The notes under the pieces: model-generated
The model's database searches: none
What the model was told of the DNA's origin: nothing
What the model saw: only the letters and a program-made list of their open reading frames with translations
NCBI GenBank assembly: GCA_046313675.1
Contig: JBKBXU010000070.1
Coordinates: forward strand, 1 to 16,101
Length of the DNA stretch: 16,101 nt
Direction of reading: 5' to 3'
From: JBKBXU01 sp046313675
GTDB taxonomy: Bacteria; Bacteroidota; Bacteroidia; Cytophagales; Cytophagaceae
Shown: positions 1-8,184 of the stretch, piece by piece
How positions within the stretch are numbered: position 1 is the first letter of the stretch
Layout: the number at the start of each line of letters is the position of its first letter
Translations under genes and position numbers: made by a program

Positions 1-2643
1 ACTGTTTCAAAGGCTTTTGCCCGCCTTATAAAAGATGGAAATTATGAGGAAGCCTTGGCCGTAGCTTTGGGGCAGGTAGAAGGCGGAGCGCAGGTGTTGG
101 ATGTTAACATGGATGAAGGTATGCTGGATTCCAAGGAGGCTATGAAAACATTCCTGAATCTTATAGCTTCAGAACCGGATATAGCTAAACTGCCCATTAT
201 GATTGATTCATCAAAATGGGAAGTAATCGAAGAAGGACTTAAGTGTGTACAAGGGAAAGGCATTGTCAACTCGATAAGCTTGAAAGAAGGCGAAGAAAAG
301 TTTATTGAAGTAGCTAAAAAAGTCAGAAGATATGGAGCAGCCTGCGTTGTTATGGCTTTTGACGAACAAGGACAAGCCGATTCTTATGAGCGTAGAATTG
401 AAATATGCAAAAGAGCTTACGATATACTTGTTAATAAAGTAGGCTTTGATCCGGTGGATATTATTTTTGATCCCAATATACTTACCGTTGCCACAGGAAT
501 TGATGAGCATAACAATTATGCCGTAGATTTTATAAATGCCACCCGATGGATAAAAGAAAACCTGCCCGGGGCTAAAGTGAGTGGTGGTGTCAGTAATATT
601 TCCTTCTCCTTCAGAGGTAACAATGTTGTTCGTGAAGCTATGCATTCAGCGTTCCTGTACCATGCTATTAAAGCAGGATTGGACATGGGAATCGTGAATG
701 CCGGTATGATTGAAATTTATGAAGACATACCAAAAGATCTTCTTGAATTAGTTGAAGACGTTCTGCTTAATCGCCGGGATGATGGTACTGAGCGTTTGGT
801 AGAGTTTGCTGATAAGATTAAAACAAAAGGAAAAGAGGTTGTACGAGATGAAGCATGGAGAAAGGAGCCAGTTGGAAAGCGTTTGAGCCATGCCCTGGTA
901 AAAGGTATTGTTGAATATATTGATGATGATGTAGAGGAAGCCAGGCAGCAGTACGACAAACCATTGGAGGTCATAGAAGGCCCGCTAATGGATGGAATGA
1001 ACATTGTTGGAGACTTGTTCGGAGCAGGAAAAATGTTTCTTCCACAGGTAGTTAAAAGTGCCAGGGTGATGAAAAAGGCGGTGGCATATCTGCTTCCGTA
1101 TATAGAAGCAGAAAAAAAACTGAGTGGCACTGAAAGTAAACCTGTTGGTAAAATTCTTATGGCTACCGTAAAAGGGGATGTTCATGATATTGGTAAAAAC
1201 ATTGTTGGGGTGGTGTTGGCATGCAATAACTATGAGATCATAGACATGGGGGTAATGGTTCCTTCGGAAAAAATTCTTGAAAAAGCCAGACAAGAAAAAG
1301 TGGATATTATTGGGCTTAGCGGCCTGATTACACCTTCTTTGGATGAAATGGTTCATGTTGCGAAGGAAATGGAGCGGGAAGGGATGAAAATTCCGTTGTT
1401 GATAGGAGGAGCTACAACTTCTCGTATACATACAGCAGTTAAAATTGATCCACACTACAGTGGGTCTGTTGTTCATGTGCTGGATGCCTCAAGAAGTGTT
1501 CCGGTAGCAGGGAATTTGCTTGGTGAAAACAGCTATACTTCTTTTCATGAGCAAATTAAACAGGAGTATGAAAAGATGAGGAAGGATCATGCCGGGCGAC
1601 AAAAAGATAAAAATTACATTTCCCTGGCAAATGCGCGTGCCAACAAGAGAAAAATCAATTGGGAAGAAACAAAAATAACCAAGCCTACTTTCTTGGGGAA
1701 TAAATATTTTGATGATTTTCCTTTGGCTGAATTGAGGGATTACATCGATTGGACTCCATTTTTCCAAACCTGGGAGTTGCAAGGGAAGTTCCCTAAGATT
1801 TTTGAAGATTCCTATGTGGGTACAGAAGCAAAGAAACTATATGAAGATGCCAATAAGCTGCTGGATGAAGTAATAAGTAAAAAATTACTCCAAGCCCGAG
1901 GTGTAATTGGTTTTTATCCTGCATCAAGATTAGGTGATGATGACATAGCTCTATTTTATTTCAAAAAGGAATTGGTACAGGATAATGGCCAGACCTGCGA
2001 AGCTTATCAAGAGGACAGGAGCAAGGTTATAGAGGTTATTCACAGTTTGAGACAACAGGGCTTAAAAGGTAAAAATATACCTAATATAGCCTTATCTGAT
2101 TATATCGCACCGGAAGATTCAGGCCTTAATGATTACATCGGCGGATTTGCCGTGACTGCAGGAATCGGAATAGAGCCACTTGTTGAGAAATTTGAAAAGG
2201 ATCATGATGATTATAACAGCATTATGATTAAGGCCATTGCAGACCGCTTAGCAGAAGCCTTTGCGGAATGTATGCATGAAAAGGTAAGAAAAGTCTATTG
2301 GCCTTATGCTCCCGAAGAAAAGCTGGATAATGATGGATTGATACGGGAAGAGTATAAAGGGATCAGACCGGCTCCCGGGTATCCTGCCTGTCCTGATCAT
2401 ACAGAGAAAACAACCTTGTTCAAGCTTCTTGATCCGGATCAAAGAACAGGAATTTGCCTGACAGAAAGTTTAGCAATGTATCCTGCATCCTCTGTTAGTG
2501 GTTTGTATTTTTCGCATCCTGATTCCAAATATTTTGGATTAGGTAAAATTGAAAAAGATCAGGTTGAGGATTATGCTAAAAGGAAAAATATGACTGTGGA
2601 AGAAGTTGAGAAATGGTTGGGGCCTAACCTTAGTTATGATTAA
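1..2643 (+). CDS. metH: Cobalamin-dependent methionine synthase, C-terminal three modules (5' end outside window)
   Basis: Transfers the methyl group of 5-methyl-tetrahydrofolate through cobalamin to homocysteine, giving methionine and tetrahydrofolate in the cytoplasm. The frame is open from base 1, so the gene begins before the window; the 880 codons here align with E. coli MetH from just after the start of its pterin-binding module to the C-terminus. Visible in order: folate-binding barrel (about codons 1-235, with NMDEGML, IMIDSSKW and SGGVSNISFSFRG); four-helix cap (EGPLMDGMN, MFLPQVVKSARVMK); B12-binding Rossmann module with DVHDIGKN, whose His at codon 395 is the expected lower cobalt ligand; and the SAM-dependent reactivation module with RPAPGYPACP at codons 789-798 and a conserved end (HPDSKYF...DQVEDYAKRK). 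Whether the homocysteine module is fused upstream or encoded separately cannot be seen. metF, its pathway partner, lies 1.8 kb downstream. Identity is secure from the extended motif match; TTG or ATG codons near the left edge are not true starts. Confidence 0.97.
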   Translation, partial: TVSKAFARLIKDGNYEEALAVALGQVEGGAQVLDVNMDEGMLDSKEAMKTFLNLIASEPDIAKLPIMIDSSKWEVIEEGLKCVQGKGIVNSISLKEGEEKFIEVAKKVRRYGAACVVMAFDEQGQADSYERRIEICKRAYDILVNKVGFDPVDIIFDPNILTVATGIDEHNNYAVDFINATRWIKENLPGAKVSGGVSNISFSFRGNNVVREAMHSAFLYHAIKAGLDMGIVNAGMIEIYEDIPKDLLELVEDVLLNRRDDGTERLVEFADKIKTKGKEVVRDEAWRKEPVGKRLSHALVKGIVEYIDDDVEEARQQYDKPLEVIEGPLMDGMNIVGDLFGAGKMFLPQVVKSARVMKKAVAYLLPYIEAEKKLSGTESKPVGKILMATVKGDVHDIGKNIVGVVLACNNYEIIDMGVMVPSEKILEKARQEKVDIIGLSGLITPSLDEMVHVAKEMEREGMKIPLLIGGATTSRIHTAVKIDPHYSGSVVHVLDASRSVPVAGNLLGENSYTSFHEQIKQEYEKMRKDHAGRQKDKNYISLANARANKRKINWEETKITKPTFLGNKYFDDFPLAELRDYIDWTPFFQTWELQGKFPKIFEDSYVGTEAKKLYEDANKLLDEVISKKLLQARGVIGFYPASRLGDDDIALFYFKKELVQDNGQTCEAYQEDRSKVIEVIHSLRQQGLKGKNIPNIALSDYIAPEDSGLNDYIGGFAVTAGIGIEPLVEKFEKDHDDYNSIMIKAIADRLAEAFAECMHEKVRKVYWPYAPEEKLDNDGLIREEYKGIRPAPGYPACPDHTEKTTLFKLLDPDQRTGICLTESLAMYPASSVSGLYFSHPDSKYFGLGKIEKDQVEDYAKRKNMTVEEVEKWLGPNLSYD

Positions 2644-2741
2644 GGGCAAAATTAATGAAAGAGGCTGTAAATATTGAAGCCTACTAAACCTTGAAATATG
2701 GCAAAGTTCAGATTTTGGCCTAAGCTAAGTATAGTGAAATT

Positions 2742-2779
2742 AAAATGCCTGTTGTTTATTAAGAACAGCAGGCATTTTT
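2742..2779. terminator. Bidirectional intrinsic terminator between metH and the YtxH genes
   Basis: A 15-bp stem pairs 2742-2756 with 2764-2778 across a 7-nt loop, with a single G-U pair in the stem. It is flanked by A residues on the left and T residues on the right, so it can end transcription in both directions. It lies 98 bases after the metH stop and 2 bases past the stop of the convergent minus-strand gene, which fits a shared terminator. Confidence 0.85.
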
Positions 2780-2781
2780 AG

Positions 2782-3048
2782 TTAAGGCATGTTTTCCACA
2801 GGTGTTTGAGAAACCATTTCTGAGGTTTTACTTTTTCTGAATTCCTGCATAAAAGTATTAACTTTATCCATTAAAGTATTAACCTGTTTTGTGAAATTCT
2901 GAATTTCAGGAACCACATCCTGTGCAGATTTATTAAGTTGATCTTTAATTACTTTTCTGGTGTTTTCTCCTTTGTCAGGAGCCAAAAGCAATCCAGCTAC
3001 GGCACCGGCTGCCATACCTATTAGTAAATATTTACCAGATTTAGCCAT
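2782..3048 (-). CDS. YtxH-like small membrane-anchored protein (downstream copy)
   Basis: 88 residues. The N-terminus is one glycine/alanine-rich hydrophobic helix (about residues 6-23) followed directly by LLAPDKGENTRK, the layout typical of YtxH-domain proteins (Gly-rich helix, then APxxGxxTR). The rest is polar and likely an amphipathic or coiled-coil helix (EIQNFTKQVNTLMDKVNTFMQEF). It probably sits in the cytoplasmic membrane with the helical part in the cytoplasm. YtxH-type proteins are often associated with general stress or envelope, but no biochemical role can be assigned here. The gene follows a paralogue of identical length on the same strand, 70 bp apart, probably in one transcript that ends at the hairpin 2 bases beyond its stop. 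No clear Shine-Dalgarno site is visible, which is normal for Bacteroidota. Confidence 0.8.
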   Translation of the reverse strand: MAKSGKYLLIGMAAGAVAGLLLAPDKGENTRKVIKDQLNKSAQDVVPEIQNFTKQVNTLMDKVNTFMQEFRKSKTSEMVSQTPVENMP

Positions 3049-3118
3049 GATAATTGTTGTTTTGGGTTTTACATTTAATATAAAAAGAATTTTTCCTGAA
3101 AAATGTTTACCTGTCAGT

Positions 3119-3385
3119 CTAATTCATACTTTGGCTATTGGTGTCAGTCAACTCATTCCCGTTGCCATATTTATTTACCAACGTAAAGGCAGATTCTTTA
3201 ATTGAATTAACTTTCCCTACACCTTTTTGAATACTGGAGTTTACATCATCCCTGAATTGGTTTGTTTTTTTTGTTATATTGTTTCTGGTATTTTTTCCTT
3301 TGTCAGGCGCAATTAATATACCTATAATAGTTCCAACAGCCAATCCAGCCATAAATCCGACCACTACTTTTTTTCTGTTTGTCAT
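3119..3385 (-). CDS. YtxH-like small membrane-anchored protein (upstream copy)
   Basis: 88 residues, the same length as its neighbour. A hydrophobic Gly/Ala helix (about residues 7-26) leads into LIAPDKGKNTRNNI, which matches the neighbour's LLAPDKGENTRKVI almost exactly; the C-terminal parts have drifted and share mainly a helical, polar character with many Asn, Gln and Lys. The pair most likely arose by tandem duplication, since the helix and the APDKGxNTR box are conserved while the tails diverged. This copy comes first in the direction of transcription. I found no good TAnnTTTG promoter in the 240 bases upstream on this strand. The function is unknown beyond the family; a stress or envelope role is inference only. 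Confidence 0.78.
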   Translation of the reverse strand: MTNRKKVVVGFMAGLAVGTIIGILIAPDKGKNTRNNITKKTNQFRDDVNSSIQKGVGKVNSIKESAFTLVNKYGNGNELTDTNSQSMN

Positions 3386-3625
3386 AATCTTGATATTATA
3401 TTAAACACTTCTTGAACCTTATTTTATGAACCTGTTTGTTATGTATTTTCACTAATAATTGCTGAGTTTTTAGCTTATTCAATTTGTTTTTAAAGCGTTG
3501 AATCAAAACAAAACCTCCTGTTGATTCTTTAGCACTAAAAAACTGCTTTTCATAAGCGTAAAATATGGTTGTAATAAATTAACCTAAAAATGCTTTATTT
3601 GTTTGGCTAATAGGCCGGGTGAAAT

Positions 3626-3654
3626 AAAAAAGCTGCCCGGAGGCAGCTTTTTTT
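3626..3654 (-). terminator. Intrinsic terminator of the acidic secreted protein gene
   Basis: A 12-bp perfect stem (3626-3637 with 3642-3653) closes on a 4-nt loop, CGGA. The core is GCTGCC/GGCAGC flanked by A and T runs. Read on the minus strand it lies 12 bases after the stop of the gene at 3666-4217 and ends in a U run. The A/T runs are symmetrical, so it might also work on the plus strand, although no plus-strand gene leads into it. The bases between it and the YtxH gene (3386-3625) hold no recognisable gene or site. Confidence 0.85.
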
Positions 3655-3665
3655 ATAGGAATTTA

Positions 3666-4217
3666 TTAATTCCTGTGATCAAAATCTTTATCTTTATCAG
3701 CATCCTTTTCTTCGGCAGCTTCATCCTTGTATTTTATCATAACTTCACCATCTTCGTTTTCAAGAATGTTTAGCCTTTCGTCTTCGCTTTTATAAACGGA
3801 CTCAAATTCCTCTTCATCCAGTTGAGCTTCACCTTCTACTCCATAACCTTCCACACGTCCGGTTCCTTCCATGTCATCGTCATCTTCGGTAAATCCTTCT
3901 TCTTTGTAATTGATGATCACGTTTCCTTCCGGGGTTTCCTGAATTCTCAATCTTTCGTCTTCACTTTTGTAAACAGTTTCAGGATCTTCACCAAGACGGG
4001 TTTCGCCTTCCATACCATAGTCTCTTTGTTCACCTCTTACGTCTCCTTCATGAATGCCGGGTTGTGTGCCCATCTCATCATAATCTTCTTCAAGGCCAAA
4101 GTCCTGCTGTTCACCCCTTTGTTCCATTTGAGCATCGCCTTCCTGCTGAGGGCAATGTTGAGCACTGGCGGTTGTAACAACCGCAAACGCAAATATTAAA
4201 GCAATCAGGTATTTCAT
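3666..4217 (-). CDS. Secreted, strongly acidic protein with an internal duplication; function unknown
   Basis: 183 residues. The first 20 residues are a clear Sec signal peptide (MKYLIALIFAFAVVTTASAQ) with likely signal peptidase I cleavage around ASA/AQ; Cys22 follows but there is no lipobox. The mature part is dominated by Glu and Asp. It contains two imperfect copies of a unit of about 45 residues, residues 65-108 and 122-167, each with an acidic stretch, the identical nonapeptide VYKSEDERL (82-90 and 141-149), and an end of the form GxVxIxYKxE that looks like a beta hairpin. A shorter motif, RGEQ(Q/R)D(F/Y)G(L/M)E, appears at 34-42 and 61-69. I do not recognise a family. The composition would suit cation binding in the periplasm or outside the cell, but that is inference. 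It is monocistronic, with its own terminator, and divergent from metF. GAGAGA just upstream of the ATG may serve as ribosome binding site. Confidence 0.75.
   Translation of the reverse strand: MKYLIALIFAFAVVTTASAQHCPQQEGDAQMEQRGEQQDFGLEEDYDEMGTQPGIHEGDVRGEQRDYGMEGETRLGEDPETVYKSEDERLRIQETPEGNVIINYKEEGFTEDDDDMEGTGRVEGYGVEGEAQLDEEEFESVYKSEDERLNILENEDGEVMIKYKDEAAEEKDADKDKDFDHRN
3717..4025 (-). repeat. Two-copy internal repeat in the acidic secreted protein
   Basis: Copy 1 is bases 3894-4025 (residues 65-108) and copy 2 is bases 3717-3854 (residues 122-167). Both share VYKSEDERL exactly and a GxVxIxYKxE ending. The duplication is clear in protein but diverged in DNA, so it is old. Confidence 0.75.
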
Positions 4218-4352
4218 ATCTCTCTCATTTTATTTAAGTCCAACAACCTGTTTAATTATACTTACTTAATCAACTTGTGTAAAAAAAAATTAGTTCGGGA
4301 TAGTACTTATGATGAAATATGGAACTTATTTATTTGTTTAATATTTTGATTT

Positions 4353-4364
4353 TCAATTAATTGA
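4353..4364. promoter_or_regulatory. 12-bp perfect palindrome upstream of the metF promoter
   Basis: TCAATTAATTGA is a perfect palindrome about 48 bases upstream of the metF -33 element, in the gap between the divergent acidic-protein gene and metF. It could be a regulator site, but a palindrome this short can arise by chance in AT-rich DNA. Confidence 0.25.
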
Positions 4365-4411
4365 TTTTTTAAGTATCTCGATGTATAACCAAATTGAATA
4401 ATTAAAGTTGA

Positions 4412-4444
4412 TTTGTGTTATTAGTTCAAAAAAGGCTATTTTTG
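4412..4444 (+). promoter_or_regulatory. Bacteroidota-type promoter of metF-valS
   Basis: TTTG at 4412-4415 and TATTTTTG at 4437-4444 match the Bacteroidota housekeeping sigma consensus (TTTG, then TAnnTTTG) exactly, with a 21-bp spacer. Transcription would start near 4450, leaving a leader of only about 25 nt before the metF ATG. That is too short for a SAM or cobalamin riboswitch. Confidence 0.75.
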
Positions 4445-4474
4445 CACGTGCATTTTTAATATATATATTGGTAA

Positions 4475-5428
4475 ATGAAAATAACAGAGCATTTAAAGAA
4501 AGCAAAAACTACACTGTTTTCATTTGAAATTCTCCCTCCATTGAAGGGAGAAGACATAAATTCACTATTTGGAGCCATAGATCCTTTGATGGAATTTAAA
4601 CCTCCGTTTATCGATGTTACTTATCACAGGGAAGAATATGCCTATAAGAGCAGAGAGAATGGTTTGCTCGAACAAAGGACAATCCGAAAAAGGCCTGGCA
4701 CAGTTGGGATTTGCGCTGCTATAATGAATAAGTATAAGGTTGATGCTGTCCCACACATGATATGTGGCGGTTTTTCGAAAGAAGAAACTGAGAATGCTCT
4801 TATAGACCTGAATTTTCTTGGAATTGATAATGTCCTTGCCTTAAGGGGTGATAATATAAAAACGGAGTCTACATTTATTCCGGATCCTGATGGCCATAAA
4901 TTTGCCTCTGAGTTGATTCACCAGATAAAGGATATGAATGAAGGCAAATACCTTGATGAAGACCTTTTAAATGCCAAGGCCTCTAATTTCTGTATAGGTG
5001 TGGCAGGATATCCGGAAAAGCATTATGAGGCGCCAAACTTAACTACTGACTTAAAATACCTAAAACTAAAACAGGATTTGGGTGCTGAATATGTGGTTAC
5101 ACAAATGTTTTTTGATAATACGAAGTATTATGAATTTGTAAATAAGTGTAGGGAATTTGGGATAACCATACCTATTATTCCTGGATTAAAGCCACTGACA
5201 ACTGAAAAGCAATTGACCGTACTTCCGAGTATTTTTCATATTGATATTCCCGAAGAACTTTCTGACGAAGTGGCTAAGTGCAAAAATAGTGAAGAGGTAA
5301 AGCAGGTAGGTATTGAATGGGCTATTAAGCAATCCAAAGAATTGATGAAGTTTGGTGTTCCTTGTTTACATTATTATTCAATGGGCAAATCACAAGCCGT
5401 TAAGCAGATCGCAAGTGCATTATTTTAA
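4475..5428 (+). CDS. metF: 5,10-methylenetetrahydrofolate reductase
   Basis: Flavoprotein that reduces 5,10-methylene-tetrahydrofolate to 5-methyl-tetrahydrofolate, the methyl donor used by MetH. At 317 residues it has the size of bacterial MetF, a single FAD-binding TIM barrel. Visible motifs are FSFEILPP with the catalytic Glu (residue 18), HMICGGFS, NVLALRGD with the conserved Asp of the LRGD box, and VVTQMFFDN (folate/FAD contacts), followed by PIIPGLKPL. The ATG lies about 25 nt after the predicted transcription start, with no strong Shine-Dalgarno site. valS starts 14 bp after its stop, so the two are probably co-transcribed. metH lies on the same strand upstream, beyond a minus-strand island of three genes. 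Nothing in the sequence looks broken. Confidence 0.96.
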   Translation: MKITEHLKKAKTTLFSFEILPPLKGEDINSLFGAIDPLMEFKPPFIDVTYHREEYAYKSRENGLLEQRTIRKRPGTVGICAAIMNKYKVDAVPHMICGGFSKEETENALIDLNFLGIDNVLALRGDNIKTESTFIPDPDGHKFASELIHQIKDMNEGKYLDEDLLNAKASNFCIGVAGYPEKHYEAPNLTTDLKYLKLKQDLGAEYVVTQMFFDNTKYYEFVNKCREFGITIPIIPGLKPLTTEKQLTVLPSIFHIDIPEELSDEVAKCKNSEEVKQVGIEWAIKQSKELMKFGVPCLHYYSMGKSQAVKQIASALF

Positions 5429-5442
5429 TAGCTGATATTGGA

Positions 5443-8073
5443 ATGACAGTAAAAGAAAACAAATACAATCCCCGGGAGGCGGAGGATAAATGGTATAACT
5501 TTTGGAATGAAAAAGGTTTTTTTTCCGCTCAGCCTAACCCATCTAAAGAACCTTATACCGTAGTAATCCCTCCTCCAAATGTTACAGGTGTGCTTCATAT
5601 GGGGCATATGCTCAATAATACCATTCAGGATGTATTAATTAGAAAGGCACGCATGCAGGGAAAAGAGGCCTGTTGGGTTCCGGGAACTGACCATGCATCC
5701 ATTGCTACCGAAGCAAAGGTAGTGGCTATGTTAAGAGAAAAGGGGATTAAAAAAAGCGAGATAGGTAGGGAACAGTTTTTGGAGCATGCCTGGGAGTGGA
5801 AGGAAAAGTATGGAGGAATCATTCTTTCCCAGTTAAAAAAACTCGGAGCTAGCTGTGATTGGAATCGCACAAGGTTTACCATGGAGCCGTCTTTGTCAAA
5901 AGCGGTTATAAAGGTATTTATCGACCTTCACCAGAAAGGCTTTATTTATAAAGGTGTGCGGATGGTCAATTGGGATCCCCAAGGAAAAACAGCCTTGTCG
6001 GATGAAGAAGTGATACATAAGGAGGTCAATTCAAAGCTGTATTATATTAAGTATAAGGTAGAGGGGGAAGATAAATATATTACAGTTGCAACTACCAGGC
6101 CGGAGACAATACTGGGTGATACTGCTGTGTGTGTAAACCCAAAGGATAAAAGATATCAGAATCTTAAAGGTAAACGGGTACTTATTCCCTTGCTAAATAA
6201 ATCCATTCCTGTAATATTAGATGAGTATGTTGATTTGGAATTTGGAACGGGATGCTTGAAAGTTACACCTTGTCATGATGTTAATGACTACAATCTGGGT
6301 GTTAAACACAACCTGGAGATGGTAGACATACTTAATGAAGATGGATCGTTAAGTGAAAAAGCCACCATGTATGTAGGTGAGGATCGGTTTATAGTGAGGA
6401 AAAAAATAGCCAAAGACCTGCAGGAAGCCGGTTTGCTCGAAAAAGTAGAAGATATAAAAAATAACGTTGGCTATTCTGAACGTACCGATGCAGTTATTGA
6501 GCCTCGTCTTTCAGCCCAATGGTTTGTTGATATGAAGAAATTCATGGCTGCTAATCCCGAAGTTTTGGACGCCGTAATGAATGACGACATCGTTTTATAT
6601 CCTGCCAAGTTTAAAAATACCTATCGCCATTGGTTAGATAATATTAAAGACTGGTGTATTTCACGCCAGCTTTGGTGGGGACATCGGATTCCTGCCTGGT
6701 ACCATTCTGATGGCAGCTATGTAGTTGCTGAAACATCCATAGAAGCCGTAAAAGAGTTTAAAGCTATAGGTAAAACTGTTTCGGAAGCGGAACTTAGACA
6801 GGATGAGGACGTTTTAGATACCTGGTTTTCTTCCTGGCTTTGGCCAATATCCGTATTTGATGGGTTTGACAATCCTGATAACCCCGAAGTAAAGTATTTT
6901 TATCCTACAGAGGTATTGGTAACGGCTCCGGAAATTCTTTTTTTCTGGGTGGCACGTATGATCATGGCGGGATATGAATATAGGAAGGAGAAGCCATTTA
7001 AAAACGTTTACCTTACTGGAATTGTGCGCGATAAGGAAGGACGTAAAATGTCTAAATCTCTCGGAAATTCTCCGGATCCTTTGGATTTGATTGATAAGTA
7101 TGGTGCTGATGGGGTGAGGGTAGGAATGCTGTTTAGTTCTCCTGCCGGAAATGACCTTCTGTTTGATGAGAAATTATGTGAACAGGGCCGGAATTTTAGT
7201 AATAAGATTTGGAATGCCTACCGTTTGATAAGTGGTTGGAATGTGGATACTACCCTTGATTTTCCAAATGAAATTGCTGTTGAATGGATTAAATCGAGAA
7301 TAAATCATTCACTTACAGAAATAGAAGATCATTTTACTAAATTCCGTTTATCGGATGGCCTTATGGCTATTTACAAATTAATATGGGATGATTTCTGTAG
7401 TTGGTATCTGGAAATGATAAAACCAGGGTTTGAGCAGCCGATTGATGTCCGAACCTATAAAGAAACACTGTCCATATTTGAATCTTTGCTTAAAATTCTT
7501 CACCCATTTATGCCATTCATTACAGAGGAGTTATGGCATGAAATAGGGGAGCGTAATGAGGAGGATTGCATTATGGTATCTTCCTGGCCAGAAATTGGTT
7601 TAATAAATACAGGAGTACTTTCTGAAATGGAACAGGTGCTAGAAATTATTGGAGGAATCAGGAATGTTCGTAATACAAGGCAAATTGCCAAAAATTTAAA
7701 ACTTGATCTTTATTATAAATCTTCCGACGGGAAATGGCTTCAGTCGTATTATTCTGTAATTGGGAAGCTCGCAGCGATTTCTGCTGTTTCACAGGTTGAA
7801 AATGGACCGGAAGGATCTGCCTCCTTTGTTGTAAAAGCAGATGAGTTTTTTATTCCCCTGGAAGAAGGCATTGACATCGAAAAAGAAAAGGAAAGATTGG
7901 CGAAGGAATTGGAGTATACCAGAGGTTTTTTGAAGTCTGTGGAGAAGAAGCTTTCCAATGAAAAATTTGTTAATAATGCGCCAAAACAAGTACTTGATGG
8001 TGAACTAAAGAAAAAAGCCGATGCGGAAGCAAAATTGAAAGCTTTGGAAGAAAGTCTTTCCAAAATAAAATAA
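5443..8073 (+). CDS. valS: Valyl-tRNA synthetase
   Basis: Class I synthetase that charges tRNA-Val and hydrolyses mischarged Thr-tRNA-Val. At 876 residues it is full length for the family. The Rossmann-fold signature PPPNVTGVLHMGH contains the HIGH-type motif HMGH at residues 52-55. The inserted editing domain shows TTRPETILGDTAV (about 217-229) and GTGCLKVTPCHDVNDY. WWGHRIPAWY follows in the catalytic core, and KMSKS lies at 535-539. An anticodon-binding helical domain (FRLSDGLMAIYKLIWDDFCSWYLE) comes next, and the end is a charged coiled-coil arm from about residue 808 that contacts tRNA in this family. It is second in a two-gene unit with metF and is followed by a hairpin terminator. The pairing with metF suggests shared expression rather than shared biochemistry. 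All key motifs are intact. Confidence 0.98.
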   Translation: MTVKENKYNPREAEDKWYNFWNEKGFFSAQPNPSKEPYTVVIPPPNVTGVLHMGHMLNNTIQDVLIRKARMQGKEACWVPGTDHASIATEAKVVAMLREKGIKKSEIGREQFLEHAWEWKEKYGGIILSQLKKLGASCDWNRTRFTMEPSLSKAVIKVFIDLHQKGFIYKGVRMVNWDPQGKTALSDEEVIHKEVNSKLYYIKYKVEGEDKYITVATTRPETILGDTAVCVNPKDKRYQNLKGKRVLIPLLNKSIPVILDEYVDLEFGTGCLKVTPCHDVNDYNLGVKHNLEMVDILNEDGSLSEKATMYVGEDRFIVRKKIAKDLQEAGLLEKVEDIKNNVGYSERTDAVIEPRLSAQWFVDMKKFMAANPEVLDAVMNDDIVLYPAKFKNTYRHWLDNIKDWCISRQLWWGHRIPAWYHSDGSYVVAETSIEAVKEFKAIGKTVSEAELRQDEDVLDTWFSSWLWPISVFDGFDNPDNPEVKYFYPTEVLVTAPEILFFWVARMIMAGYEYRKEKPFKNVYLTGIVRDKEGRKMSKSLGNSPDPLDLIDKYGADGVRVGMLFSSPAGNDLLFDEKLCEQGRNFSNKIWNAYRLISGWNVDTTLDFPNEIAVEWIKSRINHSLTEIEDHFTKFRLSDGLMAIYKLIWDDFCSWYLEMIKPGFEQPIDVRTYKETLSIFESLLKILHPFMPFITEELWHEIGERNEEDCIMVSSWPEIGLINTGVLSEMEQVLEIIGGIRNVRNTRQIAKNLKLDLYYKSSDGKWLQSYYSVIGKLAAISAVSQVENGPEGSASFVVKADEFFIPLEEGIDIEKEKERLAKELEYTRGFLKSVEKKLSNEKFVNNAPKQVLDGELKKKADAEAKLKALEESLSKIK

Positions 8074-8097
8074 GATAATTATAATTTTTTGTATCTT

Positions 8098-8130
8098 AGG
8101 GTTATCTGTTTCAGGTAACCCTTTTCTTTT
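8098..8130 (+). terminator. Intrinsic terminator after valS
   Basis: AGGGTTATC (8098-8106) pairs with GGTAACCCT (8114-8122) across a 7-nt loop, with one G-U pair. A T-rich run (TTTCTTTTA) follows. It begins 24 bases after the valS stop and precedes the promoter of the next gene. Confidence 0.8.
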
Positions 8131-8131
8131 A

Positions 8132-8163
8132 TTTTCGTATAGCTTACAATCAAATTAATTTTG
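8132..8163 (+). promoter_or_regulatory. Promoter of the OmpA/TSP3 gene
   Basis: TAATTTTG at 8156-8163 is a perfect TAnnTTTG element. The upstream element is imperfect: TTTTCG at 8132-8137 stands where TTTG is expected, about 18-19 bp away. Transcription from here would begin near 8170, past the TTG at 8161, which argues for the ATG at 8185 as the true start of translation. Confidence 0.55.
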
Positions 8164-8184
8164 AACACTTCATATATCTACCGC

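Noticed and set aside
3049..3118. Terminator between the two YtxH genes (small TTTTTC/GAAAAA inverted repeat)
   Set aside because: The stem has no G/C core and the loop is only two bases, so it is unlikely to stop transcription.
4445..4474. SAM or cobalamin riboswitch ahead of metF
   Set aside because: The leader after the consensus promoter is only about 25-30 nt, too short for any known riboswitch of these classes.
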